From Oscillospiraceae bacterium (GTDB taxonomy: Bacteria; Bacillota; Clostridia; Oscillospirales; Acutalibacteraceae), in contig CACYHJ010000070.1 in NCBI GenBank assembly GCA_902774165.1, positions 1 to 9,419 of the forward strand: 9,419 nt of DNA, given 5' to 3'. Positions 1 to 5,906 of the stretch are shown here, in pieces; positions within the stretch are counted from its first letter, which is position 1; each line of letters starts with the position of its first letter. The notes beneath the pieces are model-generated. The model was given only the letters and a program-made list of their open reading frames with translations. It had not been told where the DNA came from and made no database searches. A program made the position numbers and the translations under genes.

Positions 1-22
1 TAATCAAATGGAGGAAATAATT

Positions 23-616
23 ATGAAGGATATTTGGGTTTTGTCAGTGAGAACGTCTTTACCCGATTATGTGAAAAAGTATTCTGCTCTGTATTTTGAC
101 TCGATGATTCCCGATTTGTTCGCGTTTGAACAATTCGCAGACGCAAGAGACAAGATGCGGGCTATTCTGCGTGATTTATCCCGAGAGAACACAATGTTTA
201 ATGAAAACGGTGAAATGAAGAATTTCAGGCAATTCATTGATGATACATATTTTTCTGAAGATGATTCTGACGACGAAGGATATAACGGAGAGCGTCTCTT
301 GACCGCGCGTATTCTGAATGATTTCCTTCGCGCACTCAAAGAAGTGTTTGCCGGGAATGACGTTGCGTTTTCTTTAGAAGAAGGAAAGTATTCCGACTTT
401 ACAACCATTTCCATCTTTGCTGATGATGGTGAAGTTTCGCTCTACGGAGATTATGACGGACCGTTAAACGAAACCGATCCTTATATCAGTACCAACGCTT
501 TTTCCATGAAGGAAGAAAAAGACTATCATCTGCATATCAAAGATCAGTTCTGTTCCCCTGAATACGCGGAATACTCGCTGTTATGTGTTGATTTGAAGAA
601 GGTTCGGATGGAGTGA
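23..616 (+). CDS. Acidic hypothetical protein (197 aa)
   Basis: Not assigned to a named family. The start is the ATG at 23, not the in-frame ATG at 8, because TGGAGG at 9-14 sits eight bases before position 23 and overlaps the earlier ATG. The protein begins MKDIWVLSVRTSLP and has no signal peptide or membrane segment. It carries a very acidic stretch around residues 71-85 (EDDSDDEG type) and a second conserved-looking block near the C-terminus (VSLYGDYDGP, then TNAFSMKEEKDYHLHIKD). The overall acidity and small size would suit a binding, inhibitor or immunity-type protein, but that is only a guess. The coding sequence is AT-richer than the genes after 1700, which suggests accessory origin. 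It ends at TGA 614-616, directly followed in the same frame by a truncated regulator tail, so its right edge looks like a recombination junction. Confidence 0.8.
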   Translation: MKDIWVLSVRTSLPDYVKKYSALYFDSMIPDLFAFEQFADARDKMRAILRDLSRENTMFNENGEMKNFRQFIDDTYFSEDDSDDEGYNGERLLTARILNDFLRALKEVFAGNDVAFSLEEGKYSDFTTISIFADDGEVSLYGDYDGPLNETDPYISTNAFSMKEEKDYHLHIKDQFCSPEYAEYSLLCVDLKKVRME

Positions 617-802
617 AAGAAAAACACAGCTAATACTACCGACGAACCCGGCGACGAAGCCGTCGCCCGCGTGACCGTGAATCTGGAAGCCATGCGCCAC
701 TGGGCGATGCAGTACGCCCGCCGCGCCGCCGTCCTCTCTCCGCAATCCCTCGCCGACATCGGAGTCGCTGACCTCAAAGAAGCGGTGGAAAACTATCATT
801 AA
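617..802 (+). pseudogene. 5'-truncated tail of a WYL-type transcriptional regulator
   Basis: Directly after the TGA of the preceding gene, the same reading frame stays open for 61 codons up to TAA at 800-802. From about 641 the translation looks like real protein: DEPGDEAVARVTVNLEAMRH, then WAMQYARRAAVLSPQSLADI and a short helix ending VENYH. The pattern W-A-x-Q-Y followed by V-L-S-P-x-S-L and a final helix resembles the C-terminal extension of WYL-domain regulators, as I know that family. GC content rises sharply against the gene before it. There is no usable start or ribosome site; the only in-frame ATG (692) lies inside the conserved block. It is best read as a relic left when the upstream part was replaced. 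The WYL assignment is an inference from a short match. Confidence 0.5.
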
Positions 803-806
803 TATT

Positions 807-839
807 CATCCCCTGCAGTTCTTTGAAATGCAGGGGATG
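807..839. terminator. Perfect hairpin between convergent genes, probable bidirectional terminator
   Basis: CATCCCCTGCA at 807-817 pairs perfectly with TGCAGGGGATG at 829-839 around an 11-base loop. The plus-strand side is followed by the T-rich ATTTATTTT (842-850). On the minus side the following bases are AT-rich but lack a clean T run. It lies between the WYL relic (ends 802) and the minus-strand gene ending at 844, the usual place for a shared terminator. Confidence 0.75.
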
Positions 840-843
840 CGAT

Positions 844-1593
844 TTATTTTCCGTAGATTCTTAAAAGACCGTCTTCAAATGCTTGTTTTCCCGTTTTTCC
901 GTCCAACTTGGCAAATTTCTTGTACCATGGTCTGTTTGGGTGTGCAGCTCGAATGATGATTTCACTGGTTTTATATTTGCCATCATTTTGCTCATATGCT
1001 TCCCATGCATCCATGGAAGTAAAAGCCACGGCCTTTGGTTTTAAAATATCGATTACTTGATCCAATAACACCGTCGATTCTTTTCTCCACAGGCTCAGAA
1101 TAGTGTCAGCATTGTCAATATTCTCTTTGTTTGCTTCTTCGTAAAAAGAATTCTTAAAGCATCCCATGTTTTTAAATGCAGGTACTTGGTAAAAGTTCAT
1201 AAAAGCGAAGTGGGAATAGTTTTTTCTGTCATCAGTATACTTGCTCATTTTGACGTTCTCCATTTGAAGAACGATTTTGCAAAAAGAACGCAAAGGGTTA
1301 TCAAAATTCGGAAAACGGCATTCCTCATCCTTTGCATTACGTATGACTCTTTCACATACGCCTCGCGTGATATTTCCACCTAACATATTTTCTTCAACAT
1401 CCCTGCATTCAGAAGTAAACCAGTTTTTAAAATACGGGATATTATATTTCTGCCGGTCTATGATTTTCATACAGTAGTGGCTTTCCGAAACCTGCAGAAT
1501 ACGGTATTTGTCATAGTCCTCGCCTACAAACGGAAGATATGAAGGATGGATTTTATAAAACGGTATTTCCTTAAGTTGATTATAATAATCCAT
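844..1593 (-). CDS. Hypothetical protein with uracil-DNA-glycosylase-like motifs (249 aa)
   Basis: The start is the ATG at 1593 (MDYYNQLKEI). A ribosome site reading AAAAAGGAG lies seven bases upstream, and a promoter lies just beyond it; the 25-codon in-frame extension upstream would run through both. No signal peptide or membrane segment. The motif order resembles the UDG superfamily fold: RILQVSESHYC at residues 31-41 (the place of the first active-site loop), HFAFMNFYQVPAF at 128-140, a strand VIDILKPKAVAFTS at 180-193, and AAHPNRPWYKK at 216-226 (compare the H-P-S loop). ESHY instead of GQDPY means that, if the family is right, chemistry and substrate may differ from true uracil glycosylases. 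The gene is strongly AT-rich compared with its right-hand neighbours and has its own promoter, so it looks acquired and separately controlled. The ORF is very likely real; its function is inferred. Confidence 0.8.
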   Translation of the reverse strand: MDYYNQLKEIPFYKIHPSYLPFVGEDYDKYRILQVSESHYCMKIIDRQKYNIPYFKNWFTSECRDVEENMLGGNITRGVCERVIRNAKDEECRFPNFDNPLRSFCKIVLQMENVKMSKYTDDRKNYSHFAFMNFYQVPAFKNMGCFKNSFYEEANKENIDNADTILSLWRKESTVLLDQVIDILKPKAVAFTSMDAWEAYEQNDGKYKTSEIIIRAAHPNRPWYKKFAKLDGKTGKQAFEDGLLRIYGK

Positions 1594-1623
1594 GATACAA
1601 CTCCTTTTTTCAATATAGCGCTT

Positions 1624-1652
1624 ATAATACCACAAACCGTGTGGTCTGTCAA
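1624..1652 (-). promoter_or_regulatory. Sigma-A-type promoter for the UDG-like gene
   Basis: Read on the minus strand, TTGACA (1652-1647) is followed after exactly 17 bases by TATTAT (1629-1624). Transcription would start near 1617, giving a leader of about 24 bases with the ribosome site of the gene starting at 1593. The -35 is perfect, the spacing optimal, and the -10 matches five of six positions. Confidence 0.8.
1629..1645. promoter_or_regulatory. 17-bp palindrome in the promoter spacer, possible operator
   Basis: ACCACA (1629-1634) and TGTGGT (1640-1645) form a perfect 6-bp inverted repeat around AACCG. It fills almost the whole gap between the -35 and -10 boxes and touches the -10. A dimeric repressor bound here would block RNA polymerase. 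No repressor gene for it is recognised in the window. Confidence 0.45.
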
Positions 1653-1670
1653 CTTTTCTGGACTTCAATT

Positions 1671-1700
1671 CCGACCTGATTATATCACGGTCGGTTTTTT
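1671..1700 (+). terminator. Hairpin with T-run reading rightwards
   Basis: CCGACC-TGAT (1671-1680) pairs with ATCA-(C)-GGTCGG (1684-1694) and is followed by TTTTTT at 1695-1700, an intrinsic terminator for plus-strand transcripts. No plus-strand gene ends here. For the minus-strand polymerase gene that stops at 1709 the hairpin is in the right place but the following bases (AATTGAAG) give no T-run, so termination in that direction would be weak. Confidence 0.5.
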
Positions 1701-1707
1701 ATTGCAA
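1679..1707 (-). promoter_or_regulatory. Possible second, upstream promoter for the UDG-like gene
   Basis: On the minus strand, a perfect TATAAT (1684-1679) lies 17 bases after TTGCAA (1707-1702, four of six matches to TTGACA). It overlaps the hairpin at 1671-1694, so it may be fortuitous. If real, it would start transcription just upstream of the palindromic operator candidate at 1629-1645. Confidence 0.3.
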
Positions 1708-1708
1708 T

Positions 1709-3853
1709 TCAAAAATCGTCTTCGGCTGCTTCGTTTTCCTCTACCGCAGTTTGCCATTCCTCCGGGTAATGGCATTTGAGATAGGCGGTCCGGTAGGCGA
1801 GCAGGGCGTAGGCAACGGCGTGGGATTTATTGAACGCATAGGGACAATACTTTTCGATATCGTCAAACACGGCGTTGGCGATTTTTTCTTCGATCCCGCG
1901 TTTCAGGCAGCCGTCGCAGGCGGGCAGGCCGTCTTTTCCGTCTCCGCCGTAAACAAAAATCTCTCTTTGCAATTTGAGCACTTCCGGCATTCTTTTCGCA
2001 ATCGCCCGGCGCGTAAGATCTGCGTGCGCCAACGAATACCCCGCCAGCGTGCGCAGGATCTCCATGACCTGCTCCTGATACAGAATGACGCCGCCGGTCT
2101 CTTTCAGAATCGGCTCCAGTTCGGGCGTGCGGTAAGTCACGTTTTCCGGATGGAGTTTTGCTTCCAGATATTCCTGGATAAAATCCTCCGTCCCCGGTCT
2201 GTCCAGCGCGTAAATCGCGGCGAGATCCGCCATAGAGTTTGGAAACGCTTTTTTCAGCAACTCCCGCATGCTTTCATTCTCAAAAGCAAAAACGGATTCG
2301 CTCTTCCCCGTGCGCAGCATATCGAAGGTCTCTTGGTCCGCAAGGTCAATATTGTCCAGACGGAAGTCCGGCTCTTTTTCCCGGATGCGCCTTATCGCCT
2401 TATCCAGTGTGCCGAGCACGTTCAGCGGCAGAATGTTTACGTCCAACGCACCGAATCTTTCCAAGCCCAATCCTTCATACTGCGTTATAACAACGCCGTT
2501 TTCATTCCTGATCAGCGGTATTAATTCCACCGACTCATCGGTAAGGATTGCGGTTTTGTAGCCACAGATCTCGTAATAACCGGTACGCAGTGAACAAACG
2601 GAAAAGACGCGTCCCTCCCCGTGTTTTTCTTCAAGGTATCGAACAAGCGCAGATCTGTCTCGCGGCGCGACATCGATATCGATATCCGGCAGCGCGATCC
2701 TCTCCGGGTTCATAAAGCGCTCAAAAAGCAGCCCGTGTTTTATCGGGTCGACCTCCGTCACGCCGCAGGCATACAGCGCAAGGCAGCCCGGCTCCGCGGC
2801 TCTGCCCGGCCCCACCGTGATCCCCGCGCTTTTCGCGTACCGCACGACGTCCCATATCAACAGAAAGTAATCGGCATAGCCCATTTTACGGATATGCAAA
2901 ATCTCTTCTTCCAACCGCTGTTTATATTCCGGCGGGATGACCCCGCCCATGCGTTCTTTCAGCCCGTTCAGGCACAGCTCCCGGAAATACTTCCCGGCGT
3001 GCTCGCCGTTCGGCGTTTGGAACGGCGGAAGCGATACCAGGTCAGGGAACAGCCCAAGATCGCCACTGCAGCGGGCGGCGATCTTTCCTGCGTTCTTCAC
3101 CGCTTCTTCATATCCGTGAAAACGATACTCCATTTCTACCCTGTGTTTCAAATAATACTCGTCGGTCTCAAGCCCCTTTCCGGCGTATTCCTGCTCGGAC
3201 AGCCCCAGCGCGATGCACACGCGGACCTTCTGCAGTTCGGCGTCCGTCTTATAAACGTAATGGACGGCATTCGCGGCAACTGTCTGCACACCCATTTCTT
3301 TTGCAAGCTCTGCGAGCACAGCCAATAGCTGGTTATCCTCCGGCAGACCGTGGTACTGAAGCTCAATAAAGAAATTCTCCGCGCCAAAAATGCCGCGGAA
3401 CCGCAGCGCCGCGGCTTTTGCTTTTTCTTTGTCGCCGCGGAGGAACGGCGCGTTGGTCTTTCCGTCCGGTCTGGAGCATAAGGCGATCAGCCCCTCGCTG
3501 TGTGTATCCAGCGCGTCGAAGGTCACAACGGGCGAAACGCCGTCGCTTTCTATCCACGCGTCAGAGATAAGCCGCACAAGGTTTTTATACCCCGTCATAT
3601 TCTCGCAGAGCAGCACGAGATCGTATCGTTCATCCGCAGTGCCCACGGTGACCTCACAGCCGACGATCGGCTTGAGATTATAGCGTTCGCACGTCCGGAT
3701 AAAATCCGGTACGCCGAACATCACGTTTTTATCGGTGATCGCCAGCGCCTCCATGTCGTTCTCCCTTGCTTTTTCAACCAGGTCCCGGATATCGCAAACG
3801 CCCTCGGGATTGGTGAAGCCTGTATAAACGTGTAAATGCGCAAATGTGTTCAT
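1709..3853 (-). CDS. Short DNA polymerase III alpha (DnaE-like) paralogue, 714 aa
   Basis: A C-family polymerase. The start is ATG 3853 with AAGGAG eight bases upstream. An N-terminal PHP domain (about 1-260) begins HLHVY at residues 6-10, where the family has HxHxH. Its TDH motif reads TDK (40-42), and the usual TND before the conserved H198 is NAV, so the metal site looks largely lost. The polymerase core follows: KMGYADYFLLIWD (323-335), GPGR (348-351) where the family continues GSAAGS but this protein reads AAEPG, PDIDID (389-394) with two catalytic aspartates, ALDVN with the likely third (D471), YQEQVM (592-597) and the fingers motif FNKSHAVAYALLAYRTAYLK (674-693). Only about 79 residues separate the aspartate pair from the third, against roughly 150 in E. 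coli DnaE. The protein stops after the fingers: the HhH, OB-fold and tau-binding parts of a typical 1,100-1,160 aa DnaE are absent. It is therefore an accessory paralogue, perhaps of reduced or altered activity. Confidence 0.93.
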   Translation of the reverse strand: MNTFAHLHVYTGFTNPEGVCDIRDLVEKARENDMEALAITDKNVMFGVPDFIRTCERYNLKPIVGCEVTVGTADERYDLVLLCENMTGYKNLVRLISDAWIESDGVSPVVTFDALDTHSEGLIALCSRPDGKTNAPFLRGDKEKAKAAALRFRGIFGAENFFIELQYHGLPEDNQLLAVLAELAKEMGVQTVAANAVHYVYKTDAELQKVRVCIALGLSEQEYAGKGLETDEYYLKHRVEMEYRFHGYEEAVKNAGKIAARCSGDLGLFPDLVSLPPFQTPNGEHAGKYFRELCLNGLKERMGGVIPPEYKQRLEEEILHIRKMGYADYFLLIWDVVRYAKSAGITVGPGRAAEPGCLALYACGVTEVDPIKHGLLFERFMNPERIALPDIDIDVAPRDRSALVRYLEEKHGEGRVFSVCSLRTGYYEICGYKTAILTDESVELIPLIRNENGVVITQYEGLGLERFGALDVNILPLNVLGTLDKAIRRIREKEPDFRLDNIDLADQETFDMLRTGKSESVFAFENESMRELLKKAFPNSMADLAAIYALDRPGTEDFIQEYLEAKLHPENVTYRTPELEPILKETGGVILYQEQVMEILRTLAGYSLAHADLTRRAIAKRMPEVLKLQREIFVYGGDGKDGLPACDGCLKRGIEEKIANAVFDDIEKYCPYAFNKSHAVAYALLAYRTAYLKCHYPEEWQTAVEENEAAEDDF

Positions 3854-3904
3854 CGTTCTTTCTCCTTTTCGTGTTACTTTCTAATCGCAGATCTCACTCA
3901 ACTT

Positions 3905-3928
3905 GGTCGGTTTCGGCCTCTTTTTTTT
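3905..3928 (+). terminator. Small hairpin plus T8, terminator-like, reading rightwards
   Basis: GGTCG (3905-3909) pairs with CGGCC (3914-3918, one G-T pair) around GTTT and is followed by TC and eight T residues (3921-3928). It lies upstream of the minus-strand polymerase gene, so it would stop antisense transcription leaving that gene rather than end a known plus-strand transcript. Confidence 0.4.
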
Positions 3929-3939
3929 CGGGATCGACC

Positions 3940-3960
3940 GACGGTTTTATTGTAACCGTC
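3940..3960. repeat. 7-bp inverted repeat, candidate operator
   Basis: GACGGTT (3940-3946) and AACCGTC (3954-3960) are perfect inverted arms around a 7-base spacer. The central position between divergent genes suits a regulator site, but no flanking promoter elements are clear enough to prove it. Confidence 0.35.
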
Positions 3961-4018
3961 CCGGTGGGCTATTTTGGGGGCATGGAAGAGTGTATTATTA
4001 AACCGGATGCCCGAAGAG

Positions 4019-4040
4019 TGTAAACAATCTGTAAACAATC
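4019..4040 (+). repeat. Perfect tandem 11-mer TGTAAACAATC x2
   Basis: Two abutting identical copies of TGTAAACAATC occupy 4019-4029 and 4030-4040. An 11-base period places the two copies on nearly the same face of the helix, which is typical of cooperative protein binding sites. On the minus strand each copy contains TTTACA, a fair -35 match, but no good -10 follows at 17 bases. Confidence 0.5.
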
Positions 4041-4098
4041 GGCAGATTTGGACCGAAACGACCGATTTCTGCGATTATAAGGGGGCGGTAAAGAGAGA

Positions 4099-4125
4099 GG
4101 GCGTTCTCCTGTCCCGAAAACGCCC
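4099..4125 (+). promoter_or_regulatory. GC-rich leader hairpin before the phosphatase gene
   Basis: GGGCGTT (4099-4105) pairs with AACGCCC (4119-4125) across a 13-base loop, ending 26 bases before the AAGGAGG ribosome site. It could stabilise the leader or take part in translational control. There is no T-run, so it is not an ordinary terminator. Confidence 0.3.
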
Positions 4126-4165
4126 CATCGGAAGTGGTATTTTCGTATTGCAAGGAGGCGGTTAA

Positions 4166-4834
4166 ATGACCTATGTAATGAGCGACCTGCACGGGTGTTA
4201 CGACAAATACGCGCAAATGCTGGAGAAAATCAGTTTCGGCGAGGGCGATACGCTGTATATCCTCGGCGACGTGATCGACCGGGGAGAGGACGGGATCAAA
4301 ATCCTGCTCGACATGACGGGCAGAAAAAACGTGATCCCGCTGAAGGGCAACCACGAAGAAATGGCGCTGTCTGTTTTGAACGCGATCCGCCGCAGCAGCC
4401 CCTATGAGAATACAAGATCGCATATCCTCTGGATGCTCAACGACGGCGCGCCGACGAAAGAAGCGTTCCTGCGCCTTTCGCAGACGGAAAAAGAAGCCGT
4501 GTTCGATTACGTTTTTTCCTTCGGGCTCAGGCTTGAAATAACCGTGAACGGCAGAAAATTCCACCTGTCCCATACGCTGCCGGAATATGATCCCTGTCTC
4601 CCGCTGTCCGAAACGCCTGCGAGGGAATTCCTCTGGGGCGAGCCGGATTATGAAACCGCGTACGCGCCGGATATGCTCTTTGTTACCGGCCACACGCCGA
4701 CGCACGTGATCGACCCGGCATATAAATGGCGAATCTGGCAGGGCTGCGGCCATATCGCCATCGACTGCGCCGCGGCATTCGGCGGCAGGCTCGGATGCCT
4801 GTGTCTTGAGACAATGGAGAAATACAATATTTGA
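4166..4834 (+). CDS. PPP-type metallophosphatase (222 aa)
   Basis: A calcineurin-like phosphoesterase of the bacterial Ser/Thr protein phosphatase / ApaH-like group. The signature metal-binding motifs are present in order: SDLHG (6-10), GDVIDRG (34-40), GNHEE (61-65), a histidine in LSHT (134-137) and GHT (175-177), followed by the usual C-terminal block IDCAAAFGGRLGCLCLE (199-215). Length and motif spacing are normal, so the enzyme should be active and two-metal dependent. The likely substrates are phosphoproteins or dinucleoside polyphosphates; the sequence does not decide which. It is cytosolic, with no signal peptide. AAGGAGG lies seven bases before the ATG. It is the first gene of a plus-strand cluster, and the LRR1 start follows its stop after 20 bases, so the two are very probably co-transcribed. 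A relic of a second copy of its 3' end occurs at 6885-6955. Confidence 0.93.
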   Translation: MTYVMSDLHGCYDKYAQMLEKISFGEGDTLYILGDVIDRGEDGIKILLDMTGRKNVIPLKGNHEEMALSVLNAIRRSSPYENTRSHILWMLNDGAPTKEAFLRLSQTEKEAVFDYVFSFGLRLEITVNGRKFHLSHTLPEYDPCLPLSETPAREFLWGEPDYETAYAPDMLFVTGHTPTHVIDPAYKWRIWQGCGHIAIDCAAAFGGRLGCLCLETMEKYNI

Positions 4835-4854
4835 AAGGAAGGAGAAATGTAACC

Positions 4855-5820
4855 ATGAACCATTCAGACCGTTTTGTTATTGAGAACGGCGTGTTGAAGG
4901 AGTACAACGGCAATGTGCAGATCGTCATTCCGGAAGGCGTGCGGGAGATCGGAGACCGCGCGTTTTATAATGCCCCAAGTATCGTAAGCGTTTCGCTGCC
5001 GGAAGGCTTGGAGCGTATCGGCAAATGGGCGTTTCGTGCGTGCCTCAGGTTGAAAAGCATTAACATTCCCAAAAGTGTAAAGGAGATCGGCGAGGCCGCT
5101 TTTGAAGACTGTTGTGCGTTATCGACGATCACGCGGCCCGAGGAAGATACCGTTCTCGGAGACGATTCTTTCTCGGGATGCAAGGGATTGACCGACAAGG
5201 ATGGCTTCCTTATCGTAGGGAACGTATTGTACGGATATTACGGTTCTGATGCGCACGTGGTCGTCCCGACGGGAGTAAAAAAGATCGGAGCAAACGCGTT
5301 TGCGCATAAAATTTCGAATAAAATTACAAATACAATAATATTGCCCGACGGGCTGGAAGAAATCGGCCGAGACGCATTTATTGCTTGCCAAAAACTGAAG
5401 TCTGTTTTTATTCCGGATACTGTAGTCAGAATCGGTGAAAGCGCTTTTTATGGTTGCAGGAGTACGGATATTTCATTGCCGGAGAGCGTGAAAAACATAG
5501 AAGACGCGGCTTTTCTCGGATGCGAGCGTCTGGCGGATGATAACGGTTTTTTGATTAAGAACGGCGTCTTATTTGATTACTTCGGCGGGCTTTCCGAAGT
5601 CGTCGTCCCGGACGGCGTCACACGGATCAGTACATACGCGTTTGGTGAAAACAAAATAATCCGGCGCGTCACGCTGCCGGAGAGCGTAAAAAGCATCGGC
5701 AGTTGCGCATTCATAGACTGTTATAACCTGGAACGCGTAGATCTGCCGAATGGGGAGATTTCCATTGAAGAACACGTGTTCGTACGCTGTGAACGGCTTA
5801 TAAAACTGGAACGGAAATGA
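4855..5820 (+). CDS. LRR1: BspA-type leucine-rich repeat protein, cytosolic (321 aa)
   Basis: A protein built of about eleven LRR_5/BspA-type repeats with the pattern I-P-x-x-V-x-x-I-G-x-x-A-F-x-x-C-x-x-L. The repeats are grouped in three modules, each opened by a linker of the form GFLIxNGVLxxYxG and a V-V-V-P-x-G-V strand (headers near residues 6-19, 116-130 and 231-246). The start is the ATG at 4855 with GGAAGGAG ten bases upstream; the TTG at 4831 overlaps the phosphatase stop and lies ahead of that site. Most BspA-like proteins are exported, but this one begins MNHSDRFVIENG with no signal peptide and no anchor, so it should act inside the cell as a binding scaffold. It lies 20 bases after the phosphatase and is probably translated from the same message. 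LRR2 (6965-8121) is its paralogue. Part of the middle (about 5290-5480) is AT-richer than the rest. Confidence 0.92.
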   Translation: MNHSDRFVIENGVLKEYNGNVQIVIPEGVREIGDRAFYNAPSIVSVSLPEGLERIGKWAFRACLRLKSINIPKSVKEIGEAAFEDCCALSTITRPEEDTVLGDDSFSGCKGLTDKDGFLIVGNVLYGYYGSDAHVVVPTGVKKIGANAFAHKISNKITNTIILPDGLEEIGRDAFIACQKLKSVFIPDTVVRIGESAFYGCRSTDISLPESVKNIEDAAFLGCERLADDNGFLIKNGVLFDYFGGLSEVVVPDGVTRISTYAFGENKIIRRVTLPESVKSIGSCAFIDCYNLERVDLPNGEISIEEHVFVRCERLIKLERK

Positions 5821-5906
5821 TCGACGCAATGAGATATAAAATGACAGACTTCCGTTGCCTGCGCCTTGATCCAATAAAAGAACTATACGTGTAAAGGAGA
5901 AAAAAG

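Larger units (their letters stand above)
3854..4165. other. 312-bp divergent intergenic region rich in small repeats
   Basis: This separates the minus-strand polymerase gene from the plus-strand phosphatase operon. It holds both ribosome sites (CTCCTT 3862-3867 for the minus gene; AAGGAGG 4152-4158 for the plus gene), a terminator-like hairpin (3905-3928), an inverted repeat (3940-3960), a tandem 11-mer (4019-4040) and a GC hairpin (4099-4125). I found no sigma-A promoter of good quality on either strand, so start points must use weak or activator-dependent promoters. No convincing small gene was found; a frame open from 3974 runs through the 11-mer repeats and the leader hairpin with no ribosome site. 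Confidence 0.6.

Noticed and set aside
1751..2524. Long plus-strand open frame (257 codons)
   Set aside because: It lies antisense to the well-supported polymerase gene, has no ribosome site and its protein shows no domain; it is a shadow of GC-rich coding.
1688..3957. Imperfect repeat flanking the polymerase gene (CGGTCGGTTTTTTATTGCAA and CCGACGGTTTTATTGTAA) as attachment or target-site duplication
   Set aside because: Needs gaps and mismatches in low-complexity T-rich sequence; no integrase or transposase is present.
4019..4040. Tandem 11-mer as DnaA boxes or a replication origin
   Set aside because: TGTAAACAATC does not match the DnaA box TTATCCACA, and no AT-rich unwinding region or replication initiator gene adjoins.
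3998..4753. Long minus-strand open frame (251 codons)
   Set aside because: Antisense to the phosphatase, whose metal motifs are complete; arginine-rich shadow translation with no ribosome site.
5829..5894. Small plus-strand frame MRYKMTDFRCLRLDPIKELY between LRR1 and the DnaB-like gene
   Set aside because: No clear ribosome site, 21 residues only, and its stop overlaps the ribosome site of the next gene; no support beyond being open.
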